A stretch of DNA of 64,000 nt from Pseudonocardia parietis (GCF_017876315.1 NZ_JAGINU010000001.1:3968001-4032000); one strand, 5' to 3'. Numbered from the stretch's first letter, positions 36,220-45,751 are shown. Program-made: numbers and translations. The notes: a model not told the origin generated them from the sequence alone.

Positions 36220-36975
36220 CTAGCGCGGACGGCGCTTGCGGGCCACGACGGCCCGGTAGAGCAGCGGGTCCCGGCTCGTCGCGAGCCGGTGCTCGTAGAC
36301 GCTGGAGTCCAGCTGCTCGAGCTCCCCGGACTCCAGCATGGAGTTGATCAGCCCGGCGAACCCGGTGGTGTCGCCGTCGGACAGGAAGTCGTCGCGCAGC
36401 GTGATGGCGACGAAGCCGTCCACCGCGACCATGTCGAACGCGGCCCTGAACGCCTCCGGCGGGATGTCACCGAAGCCGAGTGCCGCCACGCAGGTCATCG
36501 CGTCGAAGCCGCCGGAGGCGATCGCCGATGCCCGGTCCGGCTCCAGTGCGGTGAGGTCGATCACGTGGTAGTCGTCGTAGGCGTCGGGACGGTCGCGCTC
36601 GGCGGCCTCCCTGGCCTCCGGGATGATGTCGACGCCGACGACCTTGCCGATCCCGCGGGACCGGAGCTCCTCGGCGACGATGCCGTTGCCCGCGCCGACG
36701 TCGAGCACCCGCAGGCCGCCCGGGTCGACGCGGTCCGCGGTGAGCTGCCCGGCGAGCAGGTCGCAGACCACCGGCGGTGACTGGCACTGCAGGACCTCGT
36801 AGAACAGCTTCTCGTACAGGCCGGGGACCTTGTAGAGCTCGTCGTAGTCGTGGAACCGGTACTCCGTCCACCCGGTGCCGGTGTCGACGACGCAGTACTC
36901 CGTGTCCTGCTCGTGGGACTGGGTGGTTTCCGGCAGTGCGAGCCGGAAGGACGGTTCGGAACGCTCTACGGCCAT
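36220..36975 (-). CDS. SAM-dependent methyltransferase
   Basis: A 251-residue class I methyltransferase. The SAM-binding motif I is RVLDVGAGNGIVAEELRSRG with the acidic end of strand two in VVGVDIIPEA; further motifs are DYHVIDLTALEP and GGFDAMTCVAALGFGDIP. The N-terminal 70 residues before the fold are typical of small-molecule or lipid methyltransferases (YEKLFYEVLQCQSP). The ATG at 36975 has a GAGGTG site; the longer open frame upstream is unsupported. It diverges from the fabG-like gene. The substrate is unknown. Confidence 0.9.
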   Translation of the reverse strand: MAVERSEPSFRLALPETTQSHEQDTEYCVVDTGTGWTEYRFHDYDELYKVPGLYEKLFYEVLQCQSPPVVCDLLAGQLTADRVDPGGLRVLDVGAGNGIVAEELRSRGIGKVVGVDIIPEAREAAERDRPDAYDDYHVIDLTALEPDRASAIASGGFDAMTCVAALGFGDIPPEAFRAAFDMVAVDGFVAITLRDDFLSDGDTTGFAGLINSMLESGELEQLDSSVYEHRLATSRDPLLYRAVVARKRRPR

Positions 36976-37187
36976 AGAAGCACCTCGTGGTCGGGGACGG
37001 GACACCCCCGACGGTAGTCGACGGGATGCCCCTGGCCGGGTGAGCAATCGCGCACAGTTGCCTGCCCAACGGCGGGTGGTGGGTGACACGATCGACCCCG
37101 GCGGCGCGGCCGGACACCCGACGACTCGGGCACCGGCGGTGCGCCGCACCGGTTTCACCGGCGATGACCGAGGACGCGAGGAGAGAC

Positions 37188-37946
37188 ATGACCCAGCAGC
37201 AGAGGACCGCCATCGTCACCGGGGGTGCCCGCGGGATCGGCGCGGCGACCGCGATCCGGCTGGCGGCCGACGGGCACAAGGTGGCCGTGCTGGACCTGGA
37301 GGAGTCGGCCGCCAAGGCGACCGTCGAGACCATCGAGGGTGCCGGCGGCACCGCGGCGGCGTTCGGCGCGAACGTGGCCGACACCGCGGCCGTCGAGGCG
37401 GCCGTCGGCGCGGTGGCCGAGAAGCTCGGCCCGCCGACGATCCTGATCAACAACGCCGGGATCACCAAGGACAACCTGCTGTTCAAGATGTCCGAGGACG
37501 ACTGGGACGCGGTCATGGGCGTGCACCTGCGCGGCTCGTTCCTGATGGCCCGCGCCGTGCAGAAGCACATGGTCGAGGCGAAGTGGGGCCGGGTGGTCAA
37601 CCTGTCGTCGACCTCGGCGCTGGGCAACCGTGGCCAGGCGAACTACTCGACGGCCAAGGCGGGCCTGCAGGGCTTCACCAAGACCCTGGCGATCGAGCTG
37701 GGCAAGTTCGGCGTCACGGCGAACTGCATCGCCCCGGGCTTCATCGCCTCGGAGATGACCAAGGCGACCGCGGAGCGCCTCGGCGTGGACTGGGAGCAGT
37801 TCAAGGCGTCGCGGGCCACCGAGATCCCGGTGCAGCGTCCGGGCACCCCGGAGGACATCGCCCAGACCGTGTCGTTCTTCGTCGACGAGCGGTCGTCGTT
37901 CGTGAGCGGCCAGGTCATCTACGTGGCGGGTGGCCCGAAGGCCTGA
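37188..37946 (+). CDS. 3-oxoacyl-ACP reductase-like SDR (FabG type)
   Basis: A 252-residue SDR. Motifs: IVTGGARGIGAATAIRLAAD, DLEES after the second strand (NAD preference), ILINNAGITKDNLLFKMSED, the catalytic Ser in LSSTSALGNRGQANYSTAKA and its Tyr-Lys pair, and GFIASEMTKA. The match to the FabG group is good, but many paralogues exist and no fatty acid synthesis genes adjoin it. The ATG at 37188 has a GAGGAGAG site; an upstream frame to 37083 lacks one. A strong terminator follows. Confidence 0.9.
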   Translation: MTQQQRTAIVTGGARGIGAATAIRLAADGHKVAVLDLEESAAKATVETIEGAGGTAAAFGANVADTAAVEAAVGAVAEKLGPPTILINNAGITKDNLLFKMSEDDWDAVMGVHLRGSFLMARAVQKHMVEAKWGRVVNLSSTSALGNRGQANYSTAKAGLQGFTKTLAIELGKFGVTANCIAPGFIASEMTKATAERLGVDWEQFKASRATEIPVQRPGTPEDIAQTVSFFVDERSSFVSGQVIYVAGGPKA

Positions 37947-37964
37947 GCACCGGCCGACATACGA

Positions 37965-37999
37965 ACGGGACCGGCCCACCTACCGTGGGCCGGTCCCGT
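37965..37999. terminator. Bidirectional hairpin terminator
   Basis: A 15-base perfect stem (37965-37979 with 37985-37999, ACGGGACCGGCCCAC) closes a 5-base loop. It sits between the convergent fabG-like and GH39-like genes and can stop transcription from both sides; no U-tract follows on either strand. Confidence 0.8.
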
Positions 38000-38030
38000 C
38001 GTCGTACGGCACCGGATCAGTGGTGCCGGG

Positions 38031-39476
38031 TCAGGCGTTGCTCTCCATCGGGACGATCGCCCAGCCGGGGATGGCCTCCTGGCCGGGGACCGGCACCGGG
38101 TCGGCACTGAAGTTCATCAGCAGCACCGCACCGTCGGCGGCCCGGAACGCGCCGAGCGTGGAGCCCTGGGCGCGGCCCAGCTCGACATCACCCTCGCGCA
38201 GCTTGGGGACCAGCCAGCGCCAGGCGTCGGTCAGCGGGGTCGGCTGCCCGCCGTCCTCCTCGGTGGCCGGGCTCCACAGCGACGAGTACTCCAGGTCGTC
38301 ACTGCCCTCCGGGCCCCACAGCAGCGCACCCTGGGTGCCGGAGCGGGCCATCGCCTGCAGGACGGCGAGCGTCGACACGGCGCTGGCCGGGGTGCCGTAG
38401 CCGGCCTGGGCGTCGGCCGGGACGTTCGCGTAGAACTCGCCCCACCAGATCGGCAGCTGGGTCCGCTCCTGGATCCACCGGTCGATCACCGCGAACTTGT
38501 CGGCCCCGACGTCGACCGGGGAGATCGCGTCCTGCTGGCCGCGGTTGGTGGTCGCCCCGTCGACGACGATGAAGTCCGCGCCGACGTTGTTGGCCAGCCA
38601 GTACTCGATGACGTCGAGCGGACGCTGGTCCAGCGCGCCCCACGGGCCGCGGATGGGCGAGGCGTCGGGGGAGTCCGGCGGGACGCTGCTCATGACGACG
38701 TACGGGCCGCCGACCTGGACGTCCGGCCGGACGGACTTCACCGCTTCGTAGACCTTGTTGTAGAGCTCGGTGTAGCCCTCGTAGTCCCAGCGGTTCTGCT
38801 CCTCGTGGTAGAAGCCCTTGAGCTCGTTCCACACCAGGACGCGGTCGACCTGCGGGTAGCGCGCCACGGCCTCCTTGGCCAGGTTCGCGTAGTCGTCGAA
38901 GTGCTCGGGCAGGACCTGGCGCTCGAGCTTGTCCCACGCGGTGACGCCGGGCGGGCCGCCCTTCATCCAGTCCGGGCCGCAGCACAGCGTCAGCATCGCC
39001 TTGCCGCCGGTCTCCTGGGTCAGCTCCATCCGGCGATCCAGCGAACCCCACTCGAACTGGCCCGGCGCCGGCTCGGGGTTCAGCGTCCCGAAGCCCATGA
39101 GGTGGTGGTTCTGGTACTCGGGGCCCAGGCTGGACAGGATGTCGGCGCCGCGCTGCCGGGCGGCGGCCGGCTCGGTGTCGTCCAGGCTGTTCTGGGTGTG
39201 GGTGACACCGAGCTCCATCGGGCCGGGCTGCTTCTCCCAGGTCCAGCCCTCGTTCAGGTCGAGGGCGCGGGCGGAGGCCTCCAGCGCGGTCGGCGGTGGG
39301 CCGCCGGTCTCCGGGCCGCCCGAGGTGCAGGAGGCCAGGGCGAGCACTCCGACCAGGAGTACGGCCAGGGCGGACACCCGGCGCGAGGCCGAGCCGGTCG
39401 CCGGGGACGGCAGCAGCCGTCGCGGTGGCCTCGTCGGGGAGGGACGGCGGGACGCTCGCACGGGTTGGGACCTCAC
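38031..39476 (-). CDS. Secreted glycoside hydrolase-like lipoprotein (clan GH-A, GH39-like)
   Basis: A 481-residue exported protein. A basic N-terminus, a hydrophobic segment and lipobox LASC (about residues 38-41) indicate a lipoprotein; the GTG at 39476 gives a normal signal length. The mature part is a TIM barrel with FGTLNPEPAPGQFEWGSLDR, LCCGPDWMKGG, the acid/base motif VLVWNELKGFYHEEQNRWD and the second carboxylate in LPIWWGEFYANVP. A small C-terminal beta domain follows. This resembles beta-xylosidase/GH39-type enzymes acting on plant or cell-wall polysaccharides. Substrate assignment is uncertain. Confidence 0.83.
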   Translation of the reverse strand: MRSQPVRASRRPSPTRPPRRLLPSPATGSASRRVSALAVLLVGVLALASCTSGGPETGGPPPTALEASARALDLNEGWTWEKQPGPMELGVTHTQNSLDDTEPAAARQRGADILSSLGPEYQNHHLMGFGTLNPEPAPGQFEWGSLDRRMELTQETGGKAMLTLCCGPDWMKGGPPGVTAWDKLERQVLPEHFDDYANLAKEAVARYPQVDRVLVWNELKGFYHEEQNRWDYEGYTELYNKVYEAVKSVRPDVQVGGPYVVMSSVPPDSPDASPIRGPWGALDQRPLDVIEYWLANNVGADFIVVDGATTNRGQQDAISPVDVGADKFAVIDRWIQERTQLPIWWGEFYANVPADAQAGYGTPASAVSTLAVLQAMARSGTQGALLWGPEGSDDLEYSSLWSPATEEDGGQPTPLTDAWRWLVPKLREGDVELGRAQGSTLGAFRAADGAVLLMNFSADPVPVPGQEAIPGWAIVPMESNA

Positions 39477-39612
39477 GTTCTGACACGGTCGCTGACACGT
39501 TCCGTGGCCGCTCCGACGAGACCGTGTCGTCGGGTGGCCGGTGCCCAGACTGGCAGCGGGCCGCTGTGATCCACCTGAGAGCGGGTTGCAGCCGGTCGGT
39601 CGCAGCCCGCGT

Positions 39613-41337
39613 TCAGGCGTTCGGAGCAGGGTAGGGGCGCGGTTCACGGTCCTGCCCATCAGGTCCGCGACGGCGGCGCAGGCGCTTGTCCCGCAGCGTG
39701 TACACCGCGTCGACCCGGTCGAGGACGGCCGGGTCGTGGGTGATCAGCACGACCGAGCGGCCCGCCGCGGCGGCCAGCAGGTCGTCCAGGACGGCGTCAC
39801 GGGTGTCCGGGTCGAGGTGCGCGGTGGGCTCGTCGAGGACGAGTACGGCCGGGTCGACGAGCAGCGCGCGGGCCAGCGCGAGCCGGCGGCGCATCCCGCC
39901 GGAGAGCCGGGCGCCGTGCGCGCCGACCTCGTGATCGAGGTCGAGGCCGGCCAGCCCCACCCGGTGCAGCACGCCGCTCAGCTCGGCGTCGGTCGCCCCG
40001 GACGCGGCGAGGCGCAGGTTCTCTCGCACGGTCGAGTCGAACACGTGCGGATCGGCCGGGACGCCGGAGACGACCCGGCGCACCTCGTCCGGCGGGCGGG
40101 TGGTCAGCTCGTGGCCGCCCAGGGTGACCGACCCGGTGAGCGGGTCGAGGAACCGGAACAGCACCGCGGCCAGGGTCGACTTGCCCGAGCCGCTCGCCCC
40201 GACCAGCGCGACGTGCTCGCCCTCGGCGACGTCGAGGGCGAGGTCGTCGAGCACGGCGGGCCCGGGCGTCCCGTCCGGCTCCGGGTGGGCCACCCTCAGC
40301 CCGCGGATCCGCAGCGCCCCCCGGGCGGGCAGCGGTGCGGGTCCGGGCTCGCGGCGCGCTACCGACGGTTCGGCGGCCAGCACCGGCACCAGCCGGGCGA
40401 GCCCCGCGCGCACCGTGGCGAGCTTCGCGGCGGCGGCCGGGAGCGGGGCGACGATCTCGAAGGCGGCCAGCGCCGTGAGCACCAGCACGGCCATCGGGAC
40501 GGCGCCGAGCGTGCCGGCGTCGACGGCGGCGACACCGAGCAGCAGCGTCGCGGCCAGGGTCAGCCCGGCGACCAGCGCGCCTGCCCCGGCGCCCAGCCCG
40601 AGCAGCGCGGCGTCACGGCGCGCGGTGCGGGTGAGCTCGGCGTCGGCCGCCTCGACCGCGCGCACGGCCCGGTCGGTGGCGCCGTGGGCGATGAGATCGG
40701 GCGCGCCGTCGAGCAGGTCCACCAGGCCGGTCGAGAGCCGGGCCCGCGCCCGCGTGGCGCGCGCGGCCGGACCGCGCGACAGCGCCGCGGCGACCGCGGG
40801 GACGGCGACACCGGCCAGCAGCAGCCCCGCGGCGAGCAGCACGCCGCCGGGCACGAGCAGCGCGGTCGCCAGCAGCACCGCACCGGAGCCGACCAGGGTG
40901 GCGGCGCCCAGGGGAAGGACGCTGCGCACGACCAGGTCCTGCACCGAGTCGGTGTCGCTGACCAGCCGCGACACCAGGTCACCCGAGCGGAACCGGTGGA
41001 TCGGCTCGGTGGCCGCGAGCCGGGCGTAGACCCGGTTGCGCAGGTCGGCCAGCGCGCGCAGCGCGGCATCGTGGCCGACGAGGCGCTCGGCGTAGCGGGC
41101 GACCCCGCGGCCGACGCCCAGCGCCCGGGTGAGGACGACGGCGACCGACAGCGCCGTCACCGACGGGTGCTGGGCCGCGGTGGCGATCAGCCAGGCGGCC
41201 AATGACAGCAGCCCGGCACCGCAGGCGGTGGCCAGCGCGCCGAGCAGCGCGCCGCCGAGGACCCCGCGGGCCTGCGGGCGCAACACCGAGCGGGCCAGGG
41301 CGGCGGTGCCGGTCGGGGTGGTGCCGGGGGCGCTCAT
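39613..41337 (-). CDS. cydC: Thiol reductant ABC exporter subunit CydC
   Basis: A 574-residue half-transporter: six membrane helices (about residues 15-300) and an ATPase domain with Walker A GASGSGKSTLAAVLFRFL, signature LSGGMRRRLALARALLVDP and Walker B VLVLDEPTAHLDPDT. With CydD it exports glutathione/cysteine-type reductants needed to assemble cytochrome bd. The ATG overlaps the cydD stop (ATGA). The operon reads cydA-cydB-cydD-cydC. The protein ends with an Arg/Pro-rich tail. Confidence 0.95.
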   Translation of the reverse strand: MSAPGTTPTGTAALARSVLRPQARGVLGGALLGALATACGAGLLSLAAWLIATAAQHPSVTALSVAVVLTRALGVGRGVARYAERLVGHDAALRALADLRNRVYARLAATEPIHRFRSGDLVSRLVSDTDSVQDLVVRSVLPLGAATLVGSGAVLLATALLVPGGVLLAAGLLLAGVAVPAVAAALSRGPAARATRARARLSTGLVDLLDGAPDLIAHGATDRAVRAVEAADAELTRTARRDAALLGLGAGAGALVAGLTLAATLLLGVAAVDAGTLGAVPMAVLVLTALAAFEIVAPLPAAAAKLATVRAGLARLVPVLAAEPSVARREPGPAPLPARGALRIRGLRVAHPEPDGTPGPAVLDDLALDVAEGEHVALVGASGSGKSTLAAVLFRFLDPLTGSVTLGGHELTTRPPDEVRRVVSGVPADPHVFDSTVRENLRLAASGATDAELSGVLHRVGLAGLDLDHEVGAHGARLSGGMRRRLALARALLVDPAVLVLDEPTAHLDPDTRDAVLDDLLAAAAGRSVVLITHDPAVLDRVDAVYTLRDKRLRRRRGPDGQDREPRPYPAPNA

Positions 41338-43124
41338 CGCCGGGCCGCCACGGCGTCACCGTGCTCGACGGCACCGCTGTGCTGGGTGGCGCTGCCGTGT
41401 TCGATACCGACGGTGCGGTCGGTGTGCTCGGCCCAGCCGGCGTCGTGGGCCACGACGAGCGCGGTCCGCCCACGCAGCAGCTCCGTGGCCGCGGCGCGCA
41501 CGGCGGCCGCGGAGTCCGGGTCGAGGTGTGCGGTGGGCTCGTCCAGCAGCACCAGCGGGGCATCGCGCAGGAACGCCCTGGCCAGCGCCACCCGCTGCCG
41601 TTCGCCCGACGACAGCCGGGACCCGCCCTCCCCGAGGGGGGTGTCCCAGCCGCGCGGCAGCCGCGCGACGACCGCGTCGAGCCCGGAGCGGCGGGCGGCC
41701 GCGTGCACGGCCGCGTCGGAGGCGTCCGGGTCGCCGAGCCGGACATTGTCCGCGACCGACCCGGCGAACAGGTGCGGCTGCTGCGGGACCCAGGCGATGC
41801 CGTGCCGCCACGCCTCGAGGTCGAGCTCGGCGAGGTCGGCGGCCTGCGTGGCGGTATCGCGGCCCGGGATCCGGACCGTCCCGCCGGTGGGTGCGACGAA
41901 CCCCAGCAGCACGCCCAGCAGCGTCGACTTGCCGGAGCCGGACGGGCCGCGCAGCAGCACGGACTCGCCGGGACGCACGCGCAGCGACAGTCCCGCGAGG
42001 GCGTCGGTGGATGCGCCGGGGTAGCGGACGCGCAGGTCGTCGACCACCAGTCCGCGGCCCGCCGGATCGGGGACGGGCGGCGGTGTGGTCCCGCCCGCCG
42101 CACCCCCGGCCGGGCGGTCCAGCTCGGCGAACACCTGCTGGGCGGCGGCGACGCCCTCCATGCTGGCGTGGAAGCGGGCGCCCACCTCGCGCAGCGGCAG
42201 GTAGGCCTCCGGGGCGAGGATCAGCACGAACAGCGCGGTCGCGTAGTCGAGGTCGCCGTAGAGCAGCCGTAGCCCGACCTCGACGGCGACCAGCGCCACC
42301 GCCAGGGTGGCGAGCACCTCGAGCACGAACGCGGACAGGAACGCCACCCGCAGCGTCCCCATCGTGGCGTGGCGGTGCTCGTCGGTGGTGTCGCGGACCT
42401 TCTCGGCGACGACGCCGGCCCGCCGGAACAGCGCGAGCGTCGGCAAGCCCTGCACGACGTCGAGGAAGTGCCCGCCGAGCCGGGACAGCAGGTGCCACTG
42501 CCGCTCGGTGCGGGCCCGGGTGTGCATCCCGACCAGCACCATGAAGACCGGGATCAGCGGCAGCGTGACCCCGATGACGATCGCCGAGATCCAGTCGGCG
42601 TCGGCGACGACGACCAGCACCGCGACCGGGACCAGCACCGCGAGCACGAGCTGGGGCAGGTAGCGGGCGAAGTAGTCGTCGAGCGCGTCGAGCCCGCGGG
42701 TGGCCAGGGTGACGATCTCGCCGGTCGAGCGCGACGGGTCGGGCGGTGCGGCGGCGAGCCGGCGGACCAGGCGCATCCGCAGCTGCGACTTGGCGCGGGC
42801 CGCGCTGCGCAGCGCGGCGGACTCGGCGCCGTAGGACAGCAGCGCGCGCGCCAGGGCCACCACGGCCACCGCCGCGACCAGCCCGGCGAGGGCGTCGAGG
42901 CCGGCGCCGGCGCCCTGGAGCGCCCCGTCGGTGCCCCAGGACGGGGTGGCGCCGGCGATCACCTGCGACACCAGCCAGGCCTGGGCCAGGATGAGTCCGG
43001 TCGCGGCGACACCACATGCGGCGGCGACGAGCAGGTGCACACGGACCGCGCTCGCCGTCCGTAGCAGTCTGGGGTCCACCGGCGGGCCGCCGGCTCGAGT
43101 CGGGGTGCTTGTCGTGGTGCTCAT
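41334..43124 (-). CDS. cydD: Thiol reductant ABC exporter subunit CydD
   Basis: A 596-residue half-transporter. The membrane domain includes GEIVTLATRGLDALDDYFARYLPQLV-type sequence, and the ATPase has Walker A RGPSGSGKSTLLGVLLGF, signature LSSGERQRVALARAFL and Walker B LVLLDEPTAHLDPDS. The ATG at 43124 overlaps the cydB stop; a longer frame from 44000 is only the shadow of cydB. It pairs with CydC in the inner membrane. Confidence 0.95.
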   Translation of the reverse strand: MSTTTSTPTRAGGPPVDPRLLRTASAVRVHLLVAAACGVAATGLILAQAWLVSQVIAGATPSWGTDGALQGAGAGLDALAGLVAAVAVVALARALLSYGAESAALRSAARAKSQLRMRLVRRLAAAPPDPSRSTGEIVTLATRGLDALDDYFARYLPQLVLAVLVPVAVLVVVADADWISAIVIGVTLPLIPVFMVLVGMHTRARTERQWHLLSRLGGHFLDVVQGLPTLALFRRAGVVAEKVRDTTDEHRHATMGTLRVAFLSAFVLEVLATLAVALVAVEVGLRLLYGDLDYATALFVLILAPEAYLPLREVGARFHASMEGVAAAQQVFAELDRPAGGAAGGTTPPPVPDPAGRGLVVDDLRVRYPGASTDALAGLSLRVRPGESVLLRGPSGSGKSTLLGVLLGFVAPTGGTVRIPGRDTATQAADLAELDLEAWRHGIAWVPQQPHLFAGSVADNVRLGDPDASDAAVHAAARRSGLDAVVARLPRGWDTPLGEGGSRLSSGERQRVALARAFLRDAPLVLLDEPTAHLDPDSAAAVRAAATELLRGRTALVVAHDAGWAEHTDRTVGIEHGSATQHSGAVEHGDAVAARR

Positions 43125-44155
43125 CGTGGCGCCGGTACCTGCGGTTCGACGCGCTCGCCGCCGAGGCGCTTGCGGAAGACCCAGTAGCTCCAGCTCTGGT
43201 AGAGCAGCACCAGCGGCAGGAACACCACGGCCACCCAGCTCATCACGGTCAGCGTGTACGGGGCCGACGCCGCGTTCGCGACGGTCAGGGTGTGCGCCGG
43301 GTCGGTCGTCGAGACCAGCAGCTCCGGGTGCAGCTGGCCGAACAGCACGACCGACAGCCCGCCGACGGCGAGCGCGGTGGCGGTGAACGCCCAGCCCTCG
43401 CGGCCGAGGAGCACCGCGATCCCGGCCAGCGCCAGCGCCAGCCCGGACGCCCAGGCCACCGGGGTGGTCCACGCCGGGTCGCGCAGGGCCAGCGTGGCGG
43501 TCAGGAACGCCACCGTCAGCAGCAGGACCGGCAGCACCGCGCGTACGGCGAAGCGCCGCGCCCGGCGGCGCACCGGGCCGTCGGTCTTCAGCGCCAGGAA
43601 CACCGCGCCGTGCAGCAGGAACAGTGCTGTGGTGACCGCGCCGCCGAGCAGGGCGTAGCCGTTCGCGAGATCGCCGAGCGACGCGGTGACGACGGTGTTC
43701 GCGCCGTTGCCGGGTGCGGTGCGGATCGTGGGCAGGCCGCGGACGAGGTTGGCCAGCACCATGCCCCACACGAAGGCCGGGACCAGCGACCCGACGCCGA
43801 TGCAGACGTCCCACCGCAGCCGCCACGCGGCGTCGTCGCGCTTGGGCCGGTACTCCAGGCCGACCCCGCGCACGATCAGCGCCAGCAGCACGAGCAGCAC
43901 CGGCAGGTAGAAGCCGGAGAAGGTGGCCGCGTACCAGGCGGGGAACGCGGCGAACATCGCCCCGACCGCCGCGATCAGCCAGACCTCGTTTCCGTCCCAC
44001 ACCGGGCCGATCGCGCCGAGCGTGACCTCGCGATCCTCCTCGGAGCGGCCGAGGACGCGCAGCAGCATCCCGACACCGAAGTCGAAGCCCTCCAGGACGA
44101 GGTAGCCGGTCCAGAGCACGGCGACGGCCAGGAACCAGATCGTGGGCAGGTCCAT
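43121..44155 (-). CDS. cydB: Cytochrome bd ubiquinol/menaquinol oxidase subunit II
   Basis: A 344-residue membrane protein with about eight helices. It starts with IWFLAVAVLWTGYLVLEGFD and FGVGMLLRVLGR, the CydB signature, and has PVWDGNEVWLIAAVGAMFAA. CydB binds CydA to form the high-affinity oxygen reductase used at low oxygen and under nitrosative stress. It lies 10 bases downstream of cydA and overlaps cydD by 4 bases. Confidence 0.96.
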   Translation of the reverse strand: MDLPTIWFLAVAVLWTGYLVLEGFDFGVGMLLRVLGRSEEDREVTLGAIGPVWDGNEVWLIAAVGAMFAAFPAWYAATFSGFYLPVLLVLLALIVRGVGLEYRPKRDDAAWRLRWDVCIGVGSLVPAFVWGMVLANLVRGLPTIRTAPGNGANTVVTASLGDLANGYALLGGAVTTALFLLHGAVFLALKTDGPVRRRARRFAVRAVLPVLLLTVAFLTATLALRDPAWTTPVAWASGLALALAGIAVLLGREGWAFTATALAVGGLSVVLFGQLHPELLVSTTDPAHTLTVANAASAPYTLTVMSWVAVVFLPLVLLYQSWSYWVFRKRLGGERVEPQVPAPR

Positions 44156-44165
44156 GACGACCCCT

Positions 44166-45608
44166 CTAGTAGCTGAACGCCGGGTCGCGGCGCTCGGTCG
44201 GCTCGGGTGGCGGGTCGTCGGCGTAGGGCATCACCGCGCCGGGGCCCGCCTTCACGTAGCGGAACAGCAGTCCGACCTCCACGACCGCCAGCACGCCGTA
44301 GAGCAGCGTGAACGCAGCGAGCGAGAACGCGACCTGGCCGAGGCTCACACCGGGGGAGACGCTGGCCGCGGTCAGCAGCTCGCCGTGCACGGTCCACGGC
44401 TGGCGGCCCATCTCGGTGAGCACCCAGCCGAAGATGTTGCCGGCCAGCGCCGCGGGCAGTGCCGCGACGACGACCTTGTACATCCAGGTGTTGCCCGGCA
44501 GCCGGCCGCGGCGCGTCAGCCACAACCCGGCGACGGCGACGGCGACACCGGACAGGCCGAGGCCCATCATCAGCCGGAACGACCAGTACAGGACGGCGAT
44601 GTTCGGCCGGTAGTCGCCGGGACCGTAGAACGCCTCGTACTGGGCCTGGACGTTCTCGATGCCCTGCACGGTGCCCCACGGGTCACCGGTGGCGAGGAAG
44701 CTGAGCACGCCCGGGATCTGGACGTTGATGTGGTTGCGGCTGCCGTGGATGTCACCGACCGCGAACAGCGAGAACCCGGCGGACTCCTCGGTCTGCCAGA
44801 GCGCCTCGGCGGCGGCGATCTTCATCGGCTCGTGCTGGGTGGCCAGCTTGGCCTGGTGGTCGCCGGAGACGGCGACGAGCGCTCCGGCGATCGCGGTGAC
44901 CAGGAACCCGGCGCGCATGCTCGTGCGGAACAGCTCGCGCTCGGACGCGTGGGGTGTGACGTCCCCGTCGCGGGGCCTGCGTTCGCGCATCAGCTTCCAG
45001 GCGCTGACCGCGGCGACGAACAGGCCCGCGATGACGAACGCCGCCGCCACCACGTGCAGGTAGGTCGACCAGGCCTGCGGGTTGCCCAGCACGGCGCCGA
45101 TGTCGGTGAGGCGGGCGCGGCCGGTGGCCTGGTCGACCTCGTAGCCGACCGGGTTCCGCATCCAGGCGTTCGCGGCGAGGATGAAGAACGCCGACAGGTT
45201 CGACCCGATCGCGGCGGCCCAGATGCAGGCCAGGTGGACGCCGCGGCGCAGCCGGTCCCAGCCGAAGATCCACAGACCGATGAAGGTCGACTCGAGGAAG
45301 AACGCGATGAGCGCCTCCATCGCCAGCGGCGCCCCGAAGACGTCGCCGACGAAGGTCGAGTAGGTGCTCCAGTTCATCCCGAACTGGAACTCCTGGACGA
45401 TGCCGGTGACGACACCCATCGCGAAGTTGATCAGGAAGAGCTTGCCGAAGAACTTGGTCGCCCGCAGGTACTCGGTGCGGCCGGTGCGGTACCACGCGGT
45501 CTGCAGCGCGGCGACGATCACCGAGAGGCCGATCGTCAGCGGCACGAACAGGAAGTGGTAGATCGTCGTGATCCCGAACTGCCAGCGTGCCAGGTCCAAC
45601 GCGTCCAT
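44166..45608 (-). CDS. cydA: Cytochrome bd ubiquinol/menaquinol oxidase subunit I
   Basis: A 480-residue haem-bearing subunit. The N-terminus LDLARWQFGITTIYHFLFVP includes the haem-ligand His; the conserved GRQPW box is seen as TEMGRQPWTVHGELLTAASV and the Q-loop lies between about residues 250 and 330. The length indicates the short-Q-loop type common in actinobacteria. It is first in the cydABDC operon. Its upstream region has repeated TTCTAC/GTAGAA motifs that may bind a regulator. Confidence 0.96.
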   Translation of the reverse strand: MDALDLARWQFGITTIYHFLFVPLTIGLSVIVAALQTAWYRTGRTEYLRATKFFGKLFLINFAMGVVTGIVQEFQFGMNWSTYSTFVGDVFGAPLAMEALIAFFLESTFIGLWIFGWDRLRRGVHLACIWAAAIGSNLSAFFILAANAWMRNPVGYEVDQATGRARLTDIGAVLGNPQAWSTYLHVVAAAFVIAGLFVAAVSAWKLMRERRPRDGDVTPHASERELFRTSMRAGFLVTAIAGALVAVSGDHQAKLATQHEPMKIAAAEALWQTEESAGFSLFAVGDIHGSRNHINVQIPGVLSFLATGDPWGTVQGIENVQAQYEAFYGPGDYRPNIAVLYWSFRLMMGLGLSGVAVAVAGLWLTRRGRLPGNTWMYKVVVAALPAALAGNIFGWVLTEMGRQPWTVHGELLTAASVSPGVSLGQVAFSLAAFTLLYGVLAVVEVGLLFRYVKAGPGAVMPYADDPPPEPTERRDPAFSY

Positions 45609-45630
45609 ACCGGCCCCGCCCTCCGCGAAG

Positions 45631-45665
45631 TTCTACGTCCAGTAGTAGTTCTACCGTACGTAGAA
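45631..45665. promoter_or_regulatory. Inverted-repeat cluster upstream of cydA
   Basis: TTCTACGT (45631-45638) and ACGTAGAA (45658-45665) form an inverted repeat; a further GTAG-TAGTT-CTAC palindrome lies between them (45642-45654). The start codon of cydA is 23 bases away. GTAG/CTAC half-sites recall BlaI-type operators, but the regulator is not in the window. Redox control of cydA is expected. Confidence 0.5.
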
Positions 45666-45726
45666 GATCGAAGGGTGACGGGGCGGCGTGGGAACGGCCA
45701 CGCGTGTCGCTACTCGCTCAGTTTCG

Positions 45727-45751
45727 ATGTTCGCTCCGCAAGCTCGCTCAG
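45727..45751. repeat. Dispersed 25-base repeat, copy B (contains the stop codon of the M1 gene)
   Basis: Identical to 24781-24805. On the minus strand the copy begins at the TGA stop of the M1 peptidase gene (45748-45750). The motif CTGAGCGAG recurs a few bases further on at about 45713-45721. Confidence 0.85.
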
